A stretch of DNA of 64,000 nt from Nannocystis punicea (lineage in GTDB: Bacteria; Myxococcota_A; Polyangia; Nannocystales; Nannocystaceae): contig NZ_CP114040.1 of assembly GCF_026965555.1 (NCBI RefSeq), positions 9,088,001 through 9,152,000 of the forward strand. The letters are read 5' to 3'. The position numbers and the translations under genes were made by a program. The notes beneath the pieces are model-generated. The model saw only the letters and a program-made list of their open reading frames with translations. It was not told the DNA's origin and made no database searches. Shown in pieces: positions 9,239 to 16,625 of the stretch; the first letter of the stretch is position 1; the number at the start of each line of letters is the position of its first letter.

Positions 9239-9732
9239 GGTCGGTGCCTCGGTGAGGAAGTCTGCCGAACATAGCGCAGCCTCGCGCCGACGCGACCGAT
9301 CGCCGCCCGACATGACGGCACACTCTGCGCCGCACTGCCGGTCGATGGCGCCCTCGTGACACTCGAGTTTGGGAGCGGCGAGGTCGATACGATCGGCGGC
9401 GACGCGTCTCCGGGAGAGCGAGCACAATGCGATCTCGGGATTGCGCATCTGGCGCGGCCATGAAGGCTCGGCTCGAGCACCGGCCGCGCGTGGAGCGCGA
9501 GCGGCTGGACCGGCGAGGCGGCTGCAATCCCGGAGTGACGACACTGTAGGTCGTTGCGCTGATTCTGCGCCGAACTCGCCGCGCGTCTTCATGGCAATCA
9601 TCACCCAATCACTGCCTCGTCGAACGCAACATGTTCTACGAGCGGGGCCTGGTAGATTCGTAGCATCCGGGACCACGCGCCGCGACGCTCGCCCGCGGCG
9701 GCTGCTCGTGTGTCCGAGATCGCTGACCCGCC
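9239..9732. other. intergenic, no gene seen
   Basis: 494 nt between divergent genes. Only random-looking open frames. No repeat or RNA gene recognised. Confidence 0.45.
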
Positions 9733-10539
9733 ATGAAGCCGCCACGCGTGATCGAAGCCGTCCTGTTGCTCGCAATGCTCACGGCGGTGCGAGCCTATGC
9801 CGGGCACCTGCGCGTGCTCTTCGATCTGCTCGGTGGAATGGCCGGGGCCTGGGCGGCCCTGCAGTTCGCCGCGGACGATCGGCCTCGCCGCGGATGGTGG
9901 CTGGTCGCCTGGACCCATTGGTTCCTCGGACTCGCGCAGCTGTGGGTCGCGCTCGCCCCGGAGGGCTGGAGGGTCGCGGGGGGTCGCGCGTTGATCGTCG
10001 CCGCCAATCTCTGCTGGCCCGCGGCCCTGCTCGTGTTTGCCCGGGCTCTCGACGCGGGCCTGGCGGGGCTCGAGACGTGCCGCGGACGCGCCCTGACGTG
10101 GATCCTCGGCCTGCCGGCGCTCGCGCTCGCGGCCTGGGTCGGCTGGCTGGGGATCCACGAGAAGCTGATCGCCACCGTGCCCTCGGTCGATCTGGCGTGG
10201 ATGGCCATGTCGGACGCCTTCATCATGCTCGCCGATGCGGTCGTGTTCACCGCCACGGTGCGCCTGCTGACGATCGCGGCCCCGGTGCTCGACGGCGCGA
10301 TCGTCCGGACCTACCTGCTGCTGTGCCTCTCGGCCGCCCTCTCGCTCGGCGCCGAAGTCCTCACTGTCCTGCAGTCGCACCTGGAGCTGGCCGCCCTCGG
10401 CCAGATCACGCGCTGGCTGGGCGCGGCCGCCTGGGCGACCCTCTGCGGGGCCGCCCTGGTGCAGGCGTGGATCCTGTGCGCGCTGCGGAGTTCGGCGCCG
10501 AGGCGCCGCGCGTCTCGAACACGGTCACGACGCTCGTAG
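9733..10539 (+). CDS. multi-pass membrane protein
   Basis: A 268-aa integral membrane protein with about seven hydrophobic segments (for example VIEAVLLLAMLTAV, GWWLVAWTHWFLGLAQLWVAL, ALTWILGLPALALAAWVGWL, TYLLLCLSAALSLGAEVL) and a basic cytoplasmic C-terminus (RRRASRTRSRRS). The layout resembles the 7TM input modules of some signalling proteins, but no signalling domain is attached. I do not recognise the family. The next gene on the same strand starts 120 nt later. Confidence 0.7.
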   Translation: MKPPRVIEAVLLLAMLTAVRAYAGHLRVLFDLLGGMAGAWAALQFAADDRPRRGWWLVAWTHWFLGLAQLWVALAPEGWRVAGGRALIVAANLCWPAALLVFARALDAGLAGLETCRGRALTWILGLPALALAAWVGWLGIHEKLIATVPSVDLAWMAMSDAFIMLADAVVFTATVRLLTIAAPVLDGAIVRTYLLLCLSAALSLGAEVLTVLQSHLELAALGQITRWLGAAAWATLCGAALVQAWILCALRSSAPRRRASRTRSRRS

Positions 10540-10659
10540 CGACGTCGCTCGGGGCGTCGCCGGCTCGGGTGACGACCTGCCGTGGCTCGCATGACTCGGG
10601 CTGCCCCGGGGCGACCTGCTCGGCCTTCGGCGAAAAATCGGCGAAGCTCGGGCGCCCCG

Positions 10660-12681
10660 ATGCGTCGCGTCGTTCTCTCCGCGCTCCTCATGCCCGTCGC
10701 CTGCGATGGCCCGGCTCCACACGAGGAGCACTCGCCGTCGACCTCCACGCCGCCGCCGGTGATCTCGCAGGAATCCGCGCCGCCCGCGTCACCGCCGGCG
10801 GTCTCGCGGCCGTCCGCGCCCCCGCCCGCGGCGCGCCCTCGCGGGCCGCACGAGATCGACCAGCACGGCGTGGGACCGCTCCGCATCGGCATGCGCGACC
10901 AGGAGCTCGCCGCATTGGGCCTACACGGCAATCACCCGCAGGGCAGCGCATCGTTCGTCCAGGACGGCGAGCCCAGCCCGATCACCGTCCGCTTCGGAGA
11001 GGCCTGGACGCTCGAGCAGGACGGCCAGCCGCAGGTCGTGGCCGACGTCGATCCGGTCGAGATGCGCGTCACCTCGCTGCGAATCGTCGGTTCGGTCCCG
11101 ACCACCGCGGAGGGCGTGGGAGTCGGCACCGCGCTGCAGCGAGTCCGGGCGCTCTACGGCGAGCCGGAGCACACCTGGCGACCGATCGGCTTTCTGATGT
11201 GCGCCCAGTTCGCGGCCCGGCCCGGGGTCGACTTCTGCTTTCGCGCGCAGACGATGACGCCGACCTGGGCGGACGTGGCCGCGGAGGCGCCCGTCGCCGA
11301 GCTGCGAGCGCCCGCGACGCGCCCCTCGCCGCTGGCGCTCGGCGAAGATCTGGCGCAGATCGCCGCGACGCTCGCGGGTCACCTGATCGACGGAGGCCTC
11401 GTGGACGGCGACGAGCGGGTCCATCTCGACGGACAACGGCAACCATTCGAGCTGCTCGCGCCGTGCGTCCTGCTGCTGCGAAGCAAGCGCGGCGAGCCGT
11501 CCAGTTGGTCGTATATGAGCGCAGTGACGCGCGGCGGCGAGGTGTACCAGATCGACGGCGGCTGGCGGCGCAGCGACGGCACGATGCTGCTGTGCGACGG
11601 CAGCAGCGTGTTCGTCCGCGACGGCGACGGGGCCACGGTGCGCTGGAAGTCGAACTCCGATCACCGCTGGCGACCGGAGCCCGCGACGTGTGACGAACGC
11701 CGCGATTTCGTGCCACCGCGAGTGGTCTGCAAGGGCATCTCGGATCGCTTCGCCTTCAAGGGCGTGATCATGGGCGAGCTCGTGGTCGCCGAGCAGCAAG
11801 CCGACGACTTCGCCCTGCGCAAGGCGGTGCATCGCGACCGCCGGTCCGACCCGTTCACCGCCGAGGGGCAGTGCCAGCGCGTCGCCGACAGGGCCTGGGA
11901 GGAGACCGTCCCCGCGCTCGCGTTCGCCGGAGCGCCGACCGATCTCGTGGCCAGGCTGCACTACCTGAGCGCCAGCCTCGACATGATCTCGTCGTGCTCG
12001 GCGGAGCCGCTGCGGCAGCGCCTCTGCATGGCCACGACGCCGGCGGTCCTCGACGCCGCGCGCGCGTGCCCGTCCGGGCCGGGGCTCTCCCCCTCGTGGT
12101 CGGACGTGGTGCGCGAGCCGGCACCCGAGCCGGCGCCGCTGTCCCCGGCGGAGATGCAACGGCGAGCCGCGGCGCTGACGGGCAAGTGGTCGATGCGTGA
12201 TTCGGGCGACCGGCAGCCGCCCGAAGATTGGACGATCTCGTCCGGGGGACGGCGGCTGCAAATCGACGGGGGCTCGCGCGAGGGGAGCTACGAGCTGTCG
12301 CTGACCCCGGAGGGCTCGCTGATCGCACGTCGTCCGCTGCGCGAGCTGTGGCTCGACGTCGCCTTCCTCGACGCCGATCGCTTCTACCTCGTCGATTCAC
12401 GCATGACGCGGCTGGTCGATCGACGGCGCTTCGACGTCCGCCTGTCCCCCGGCCGCGACGCGCTGCTGATGCGTGGAGAGGTGTGCAAGACCGTGACCGC
12501 GGCCGGGCAGCTCCGCGAGGCCCGCTGTCGCTTCGTCGCCGACGACGCCGGAGAGCGGCTCGAGGTCGAGCACACGGACGACCAGGGCAAAGCGGCGACG
12601 ATGACCTTCGCAGTCGTCGACGGCTACCTGGCCCCGCAGGCGATCGAGCCGCCGACGACGATGTTCGAACGCCGGCGCTGA
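10660..12681 (+). CDS. large lipoprotein of unknown function
   Basis: A 673-aa protein. The ATG at 10660 gives MRRVVLSALLMPVAC, a short lipoprotein signal; the upstream in-frame extension is Arg-rich and unlikely. A Pro/Ser-rich linker (residues 17-60) precedes a globular region with GVGPLRIGMRDQELAALGL, a motif seen in small periplasmic proteins with an RVxLGM-type strand-helix, then GVGVGTALQRVRALYGEPEH. The C-terminal half is beta-rich (DRRRFDVRLSPGRDALLMRGEVCKT). No catalytic motif recognised. It converges with the minus-strand type VI module, with a 9-nt gap to its last gene. Confidence 0.75.
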   Translation: MRRVVLSALLMPVACDGPAPHEEHSPSTSTPPPVISQESAPPASPPAVSRPSAPPPAARPRGPHEIDQHGVGPLRIGMRDQELAALGLHGNHPQGSASFVQDGEPSPITVRFGEAWTLEQDGQPQVVADVDPVEMRVTSLRIVGSVPTTAEGVGVGTALQRVRALYGEPEHTWRPIGFLMCAQFAARPGVDFCFRAQTMTPTWADVAAEAPVAELRAPATRPSPLALGEDLAQIAATLAGHLIDGGLVDGDERVHLDGQRQPFELLAPCVLLLRSKRGEPSSWSYMSAVTRGGEVYQIDGGWRRSDGTMLLCDGSSVFVRDGDGATVRWKSNSDHRWRPEPATCDERRDFVPPRVVCKGISDRFAFKGVIMGELVVAEQQADDFALRKAVHRDRRSDPFTAEGQCQRVADRAWEETVPALAFAGAPTDLVARLHYLSASLDMISSCSAEPLRQRLCMATTPAVLDAARACPSGPGLSPSWSDVVREPAPEPAPLSPAEMQRRAAALTGKWSMRDSGDRQPPEDWTISSGGRRLQIDGGSREGSYELSLTPEGSLIARRPLRELWLDVAFLDADRFYLVDSRMTRLVDRRRFDVRLSPGRDALLMRGEVCKTVTAAGQLREARCRFVADDAGERLEVEHTDDQGKAATMTFAVVDGYLAPQAIEPPTTMFERRR

Positions 12682-12690
12682 GCCGCGCTG

Positions 12691-13059
12691 CTAGGATTTC
12701 CGCGCGGCGTCCTCGTATCGCCGGACCTCGGCGATGCCGGCCTGATACAGCAGATCGGCGATCGGCGCGTTGCCGTCGCGCGCGGCCACGATCTCGCGGG
12801 CCCACGCTTCACGCGTGTCGAAATCGTCGCTGAAGCTCAGCATGAGCGCCGCTATTTTGAACACGTCGCGCTCCGCGCTCATCTCGTAGCCGGCGGCCTT
12901 GACCGTCGCGGCGCGCACGACCTCGAGCGCCTCCGCGTCGCCCGGCCACACCTGGGTGGGTCCGTAGTGCTGGCGCAGGAGGGCGAAGATCCGCCGCTCC
13001 GACTCGTTCCGGGTGGCGGCAGTGATCTCGCGGCGCTGGTCGGGGTCGAGCTTCAGCAT
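12691..13059 (-). CDS. small cytosolic protein of T6SS effector module
   Basis: A 122-aa soluble protein without signal peptide. Its start overlaps the stop of the peptidase gene as TGATG, so translation is coupled. The sequence (KAAGYEMSAERDVFKIAALMLSF...DFDTREAWA) resembles, from memory, a small family often found beside DUF4123/PAAR effectors, with the pattern YG...ERDV..Y..LM..FG.DFD. Position last in the module would fit a chaperone or a cytosolic accessory. It lacks a signal, so it is not an obvious periplasmic immunity protein for the peptidase. Role is inference. Confidence 0.75.
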   Translation of the reverse strand: MLKLDPDQRREITAATRNESERRIFALLRQHYGPTQVWPGDAEALEVVRAATVKAAGYEMSAERDVFKIAALMLSFSDDFDTREAWAREIVAARDGNAPIADLLYQAGIAEVRRYEDAARKS

Positions 13060-14243
13060 CAGTCGTCGTCCGCCTCGTCGGGGGCCGCGCGGTCGATGTG
13101 CACATGGCTGGCGATGTCGAAGATCGACTCGACCCGCGAGCCCCCCGAGGTCGCCGCGTCCGGGATGCCGTCCTCGTTGTCGTCCGGCATCTTCGGCGTC
13201 GGCGACGGCACCGCCGCGCTGGTCGGGTAGACCGCGTTGGCGCCCTTCTCGAGCAGGACCACGCGCGACCTGACCGTCCGCGCCGCGTTGTACAGCCGGA
13301 GGTACGCCGCCCGCCGGGTCGCGCCCGTCATCTGCTTCGCACCGACCGGCTGCATGTCGAGCGCGCCGCCGTGCTGGTGGTTGCTGTTGGGGACCGTGCT
13401 GCCGGCGGCGCGGTTGCGCCGCGGGTTGCGCCACCCGCTCGAGACGTAGACCTTCTCGCCGTACGCGGCCTCGGTCGCGGTCAGGAGCTCGGTCATCGCC
13501 GAGTCGAGGATGAGCTGGTAGTTACCGCGCAGGTCGGCGCGGTTGGTCTCCTTGATCCGGGTGCGGTACGGGACGTGCAGCGTGAAGCCGTCTCGCCACA
13601 TGCGCTGGTCGACGTACTCCTGGCGGATGATGTCGCGCTCGTCCTGCGTCACCATCTCGACGATCTCGTGCGACTTGCCCTCGTGGGTGATCGTGGCCTT
13701 GATGCGGTACTGGACCGGCGGGTTGGGCTTGCGCGAGGCAGAGATCGGCCGCTGCGCATTGGTGACCTCCGGCGTGTAATCGAAGCGGTTGCCGGTGCCC
13801 GTGCGCTTCTGGATCGTGCCGCTGTGATCGCCGATCGGCGTGACCTCCCACGTCGCCGACGCGCCGGCCGGCTCGGCCACGCGGACGCTCAGCGTGCGGA
13901 ACTTCTTGCTCGCGTCCTTGCCGACGAGGAAGATGAACTTCCTGGCGAGGACCCACTCCTGCTCCGAATAGCGGGTCTTCGCGGTGTACTGGCTGCGATG
14001 CTCGAGGCGGATCTGCGGCGGACAGGTCGCACAGTCGCCGCCGGCCGGCTTGTCGCCGAGCTGCTGATCGGCGGCGGCGCCGGCGTTCTCCATCTTCTTC
14101 GAGAAGCGGGTCGTGTCGCCCTGGATCGGCTCCGGCGAGACGGCCTTGCCGGTGAAGCTGCCGAGCGGCCCCGAGGTCGTCGGGGACAGCATGTCCCGCG
14201 TGAACCTCGGCGCCGTCAGCCCTGTATCCTGAGGTCCGCCCAT
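13059..14243 (-). CDS. M15-type peptidase, putative T6SS effector
   Basis: A 394-aa protein. The C-terminal half has the zinc-ligand set of peptidase M15 (D-Ala-D-Ala carboxypeptidase/endopeptidase, VanY-like): YVSSGWRNP, then HQHGGALDM (HxxGxAxD type) near residues 287-295 and HVHID near residue 379. A DxNxDGxxD-like stretch (PDDNEDGIPDA) between them could bind calcium. The N-terminal ~230 residues show no signal peptide and no known domain, which fits delivery by a secretion machine. Placed with PAAR and DUF4123 genes, the likely role is cleavage of target-cell peptidoglycan. The start is the first ATG; 113 nt separate it from the DUF4123 gene. Confidence 0.82.
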   Translation of the reverse strand: MGGPQDTGLTAPRFTRDMLSPTTSGPLGSFTGKAVSPEPIQGDTTRFSKKMENAGAAADQQLGDKPAGGDCATCPPQIRLEHRSQYTAKTRYSEQEWVLARKFIFLVGKDASKKFRTLSVRVAEPAGASATWEVTPIGDHSGTIQKRTGTGNRFDYTPEVTNAQRPISASRKPNPPVQYRIKATITHEGKSHEIVEMVTQDERDIIRQEYVDQRMWRDGFTLHVPYRTRIKETNRADLRGNYQLILDSAMTELLTATEAAYGEKVYVSSGWRNPRRNRAAGSTVPNSNHQHGGALDMQPVGAKQMTGATRRAAYLRLYNAARTVRSRVVLLEKGANAVYPTSAAVPSPTPKMPDDNEDGIPDAATSGGSRVESIFDIASHVHIDRAAPDEADDD

Positions 14244-14356
14244 CGCCCTGCCACCCGTCCCGCACGCGACATTAACAGCCCTCGCCGCGGAAGATCAATC
14301 CGGGGCCGCGGGTCGCCCGACGCAGACGCGACGGCGTCCGCGCGAGCCTCGACTCG

Positions 14357-15484
14357 TCATCCGACCGATGCATCGGTGAGCGCGGCCAGCTCGTGCCCCG
14401 ACTCGTAGAGCATCGCGTCGAGGTGGCGCAGCAGGTCGGCTCGCTGGTCGGCGGTGAGCACCGGCGCGACCGTCCGCAGCACCCGCGGGTCGTAGTAGCG
14501 AAAGAACACGCGGTGCGCTTCGCCCGCGAGGTCGACCATCAGGAAGCGCCGCAGCTGGCGACGCACGACCTCGAACTCGGCGCCGCTGACGACGAAGATG
14601 CCCCACGCCTCGCCCCAGCCCTCGCCGACGATCCGCTCGAGCAGACCGGAGCCTCGCTCGAGGTGGACCAGGTACGGCGCGACGTCGTCGAAGGCGCGCC
14701 CCTGCTCGCCGTCGTAGAGCGAGGCGTAGGGATCGACGCTCTCCTCGATCAGCTCGAGCGGGCGATCGGCGCGGGCGGCGTCGACGATCGCGTACAGCGT
14801 GCCGGCGTCGCGCAGGCCGCGGAGCTGCGCGAGGGCGGCGAGCGCGGCCTCGCCGGGGTCCACGGGCGCCGGCGGCGGGGTGTAATCCTCGACCAGGAAG
14901 CGGTAGGTCGTGCGACCGGCCTGCATCCACCCGCGGTTGGCCATCTCGCCGGTCCAGCACGGCTCGCCGCCGACGCTGATCCGGTGCGGGTCGATGGCCT
15001 GCACGTGCGCGCAGACCCCGTCCCACACGATCTGGAATTGCGGGCTGCCGGCCCGATCGCCGTGGACCACGACCTCGGCGTTCGCGGTGCCGACAGTGCG
15101 CGCGACCCCCGGCTCGAGCACGATCTTGCGGAAGCTCTCGCGCCCCGACCACACTTGCAAGACGCCGCGACGGCGCCGCGGCGGGCCCGACGCGAGCAGG
15201 TGATAGCGGGCGAATGTGTAGTCGAGCTCCGCCAGCCAGTCGGCGTATTCGGGGTCGAGCTCGGCGAAGTCGCGGACCGCGAGCGGGCCGAGGTTGGTGC
15301 GCCCGCGATCGTCGGGGTGCGGCACGCGGCCGCGGGCGGTCTCGCGGGCCATGAATTCGAGCTGGCCCTCGATCTGCCGCAGCACCGGCCAGCGCGACGG
15401 ATCGTAGGCCCGGGTGCGCGCGCGGGCCTCGGCGAGCACCTCGGCGAAGGCGTCGCGCGACGTGATGCGCATCAGCCCGGGCAC
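14357..15484 (-). CDS. DUF4123 adaptor with Tsi6-like and FHA-like parts
   Basis: A 375-aa protein. The C-terminal region (GTLYAIVDAARADRP... to LDAMLYESG, about residues 225-365) is DUF4123, the family of adaptors/chaperones that load effectors onto VgrG/PAAR. Residues ~100-200 (RESFRKIVLEPG..RTVGTANAEVVVHGD) look FHA-like. Residues ~30-95 (IEGQLEFMARET, LGPLAVRDFAELDPEYADWL) resemble the immunity protein Tsi6 as I remember it (QLQYI, LGSIAVKEFDETDPEL). GTG at 15484 is chosen: GGAGG lies 8 nt upstream inside the end of the PAAR gene, and only 3 nt separate the two genes. An immunity-like domain fused to an adaptor is unusual. Confidence 0.82.
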   Translation of the reverse strand: MPGLMRITSRDAFAEVLAEARARTRAYDPSRWPVLRQIEGQLEFMARETARGRVPHPDDRGRTNLGPLAVRDFAELDPEYADWLAELDYTFARYHLLASGPPRRRRGVLQVWSGRESFRKIVLEPGVARTVGTANAEVVVHGDRAGSPQFQIVWDGVCAHVQAIDPHRISVGGEPCWTGEMANRGWMQAGRTTYRFLVEDYTPPPAPVDPGEAALAALAQLRGLRDAGTLYAIVDAARADRPLELIEESVDPYASLYDGEQGRAFDDVAPYLVHLERGSGLLERIVGEGWGEAWGIFVVSGAEFEVVRRQLRRFLMVDLAGEAHRVFFRYYDPRVLRTVAPVLTADQRADLLRHLDAMLYESGHELAALTDASVG

Positions 15485-15487
15485 GCC

Positions 15488-16510
15488 TCAGCCCTCCGCC
15501 GACGGGTGGAACTTCCTCGGGATCATCACCTGCGTCGCTCCGCCGGGGCAGTACACCGCCAGCAGCGTGTCCTTGCGCGGATCCTTGAGCGACCAGTCGT
15601 CGACGATCGGCGCCGCGGTGCTCTGCAGGCCCAGCGCGGGGTCGCCGAACTCGACCTCGCGCGGCTCGCGGACCAGCGGCGGCGGGCCCGGCTTGCCGTC
15701 GACCAGGCCGTAGCTGATCGGCGAGCAGCCGACCTGCTCGGGGGTGATCCTCGGATCGAGCGTGAAGTACTGGCCGACGCCGGCGCCGGGGATCGACCGC
15801 TGGTGCATGGTCTGACCGGCGAACGAGCGCACGACGACGGGCTGCTCGAGGTCGATGCCCTTGATGTGGGAGAGGATGTCGCTCGGCTTGATGGGGCCGG
15901 TCGCGTGGGCGGCGTAGAACTGATAGGCGACGGCGTAGCGGGCCTGCTGGCGCGCCTCCGACAGGCCGTCGTCCTCGTCGAGCTGGCCGGCGAGCTCGTG
16001 CTTGGAGAGGTCGAGGTCGGCGAAGGCGTCGCGCCCCGAGCGCCCGCCCGGCGGCGGCGCTTCGTCGTCGAGGGTGGCGGTCTCGACGTCGGGCTCGTCG
16101 GGCTCGGCCGAGTCGTCGTGGCTGTCGAACTCCTGCCGCTTGCGCTCGCACTCCTCACAAAAGGGCGTGCCGATCCTCGCGGCAGTGCGGAAGACGAAGC
16201 TCTGCGTCGAGTCGCCGATCACCACCGAGGGGCAGCCGCCGACGATCCGGTCGCCGCCGACGTGGACCGCAGGATCGGTGCGGCGCGCCGCCTGACGGTG
16301 ATTGATCAGGACCGTCGCCGAGCCCTGCTTGATGCGATCGCTCGGGCCCACCGGGAAGCACACGACGCTGTCGCCCTTGCGCGCGGCCGGCAAGAAGCCG
16401 ACGAGGACGTTGGCGCTGCCGCTGAAGATCGGGCCGCCGACGTGCGGTACCGGACCGGGCTCGACCTTCGGACAGACGTGAAAGTCGCTGATGCGAGCGG
16501 CGTCGGGCAT
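15488..16510 (-). CDS. PAAR-domain protein with C-terminal extension
   Basis: A 340-aa protein, first gene of the module. Residues 1-115 form a PAAR-type spike tip: repeated Gly/His/Pro turns such as PHVGGPIFSGSANVLVGFLPAA and HVGGDRIVGGCPSVVIGD. A Cys pair (CEECERKRQEF) and an acidic linker follow to about residue 180. The C-terminal ~150 residues (RSIPGAGVGQYFTLDP, LQSTAAPIVDDWSLKDP) look like the C-terminal toxin-type domains found after PAAR/Rhs proteins, but I cannot name the family. Probably the tip and either carries its own toxin or presents the M15 peptidase. No core type VI structural gene is in the window. The 115-nt space to the divergent kinase-like gene holds both promoters. Confidence 0.85.
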   Translation of the reverse strand: MPDAARISDFHVCPKVEPGPVPHVGGPIFSGSANVLVGFLPAARKGDSVVCFPVGPSDRIKQGSATVLINHRQAARRTDPAVHVGGDRIVGGCPSVVIGDSTQSFVFRTAARIGTPFCEECERKRQEFDSHDDSAEPDEPDVETATLDDEAPPPGGRSGRDAFADLDLSKHELAGQLDEDDGLSEARQQARYAVAYQFYAAHATGPIKPSDILSHIKGIDLEQPVVVRSFAGQTMHQRSIPGAGVGQYFTLDPRITPEQVGCSPISYGLVDGKPGPPPLVREPREVEFGDPALGLQSTAAPIVDDWSLKDPRKDTLLAVYCPGGATQVMIPRKFHPSAEG

Positions 16511-16625
16511 GCGTGCTGGAGCGTCCGGCAGCGTAACAAAAACCGCCGACGCGCGGCGCGCAGGGCCGGCGTGGCGGATCGGCTGCCATTGCCATCATGC
16601 GATCCACGGGTCGGCAGATGTGTGA

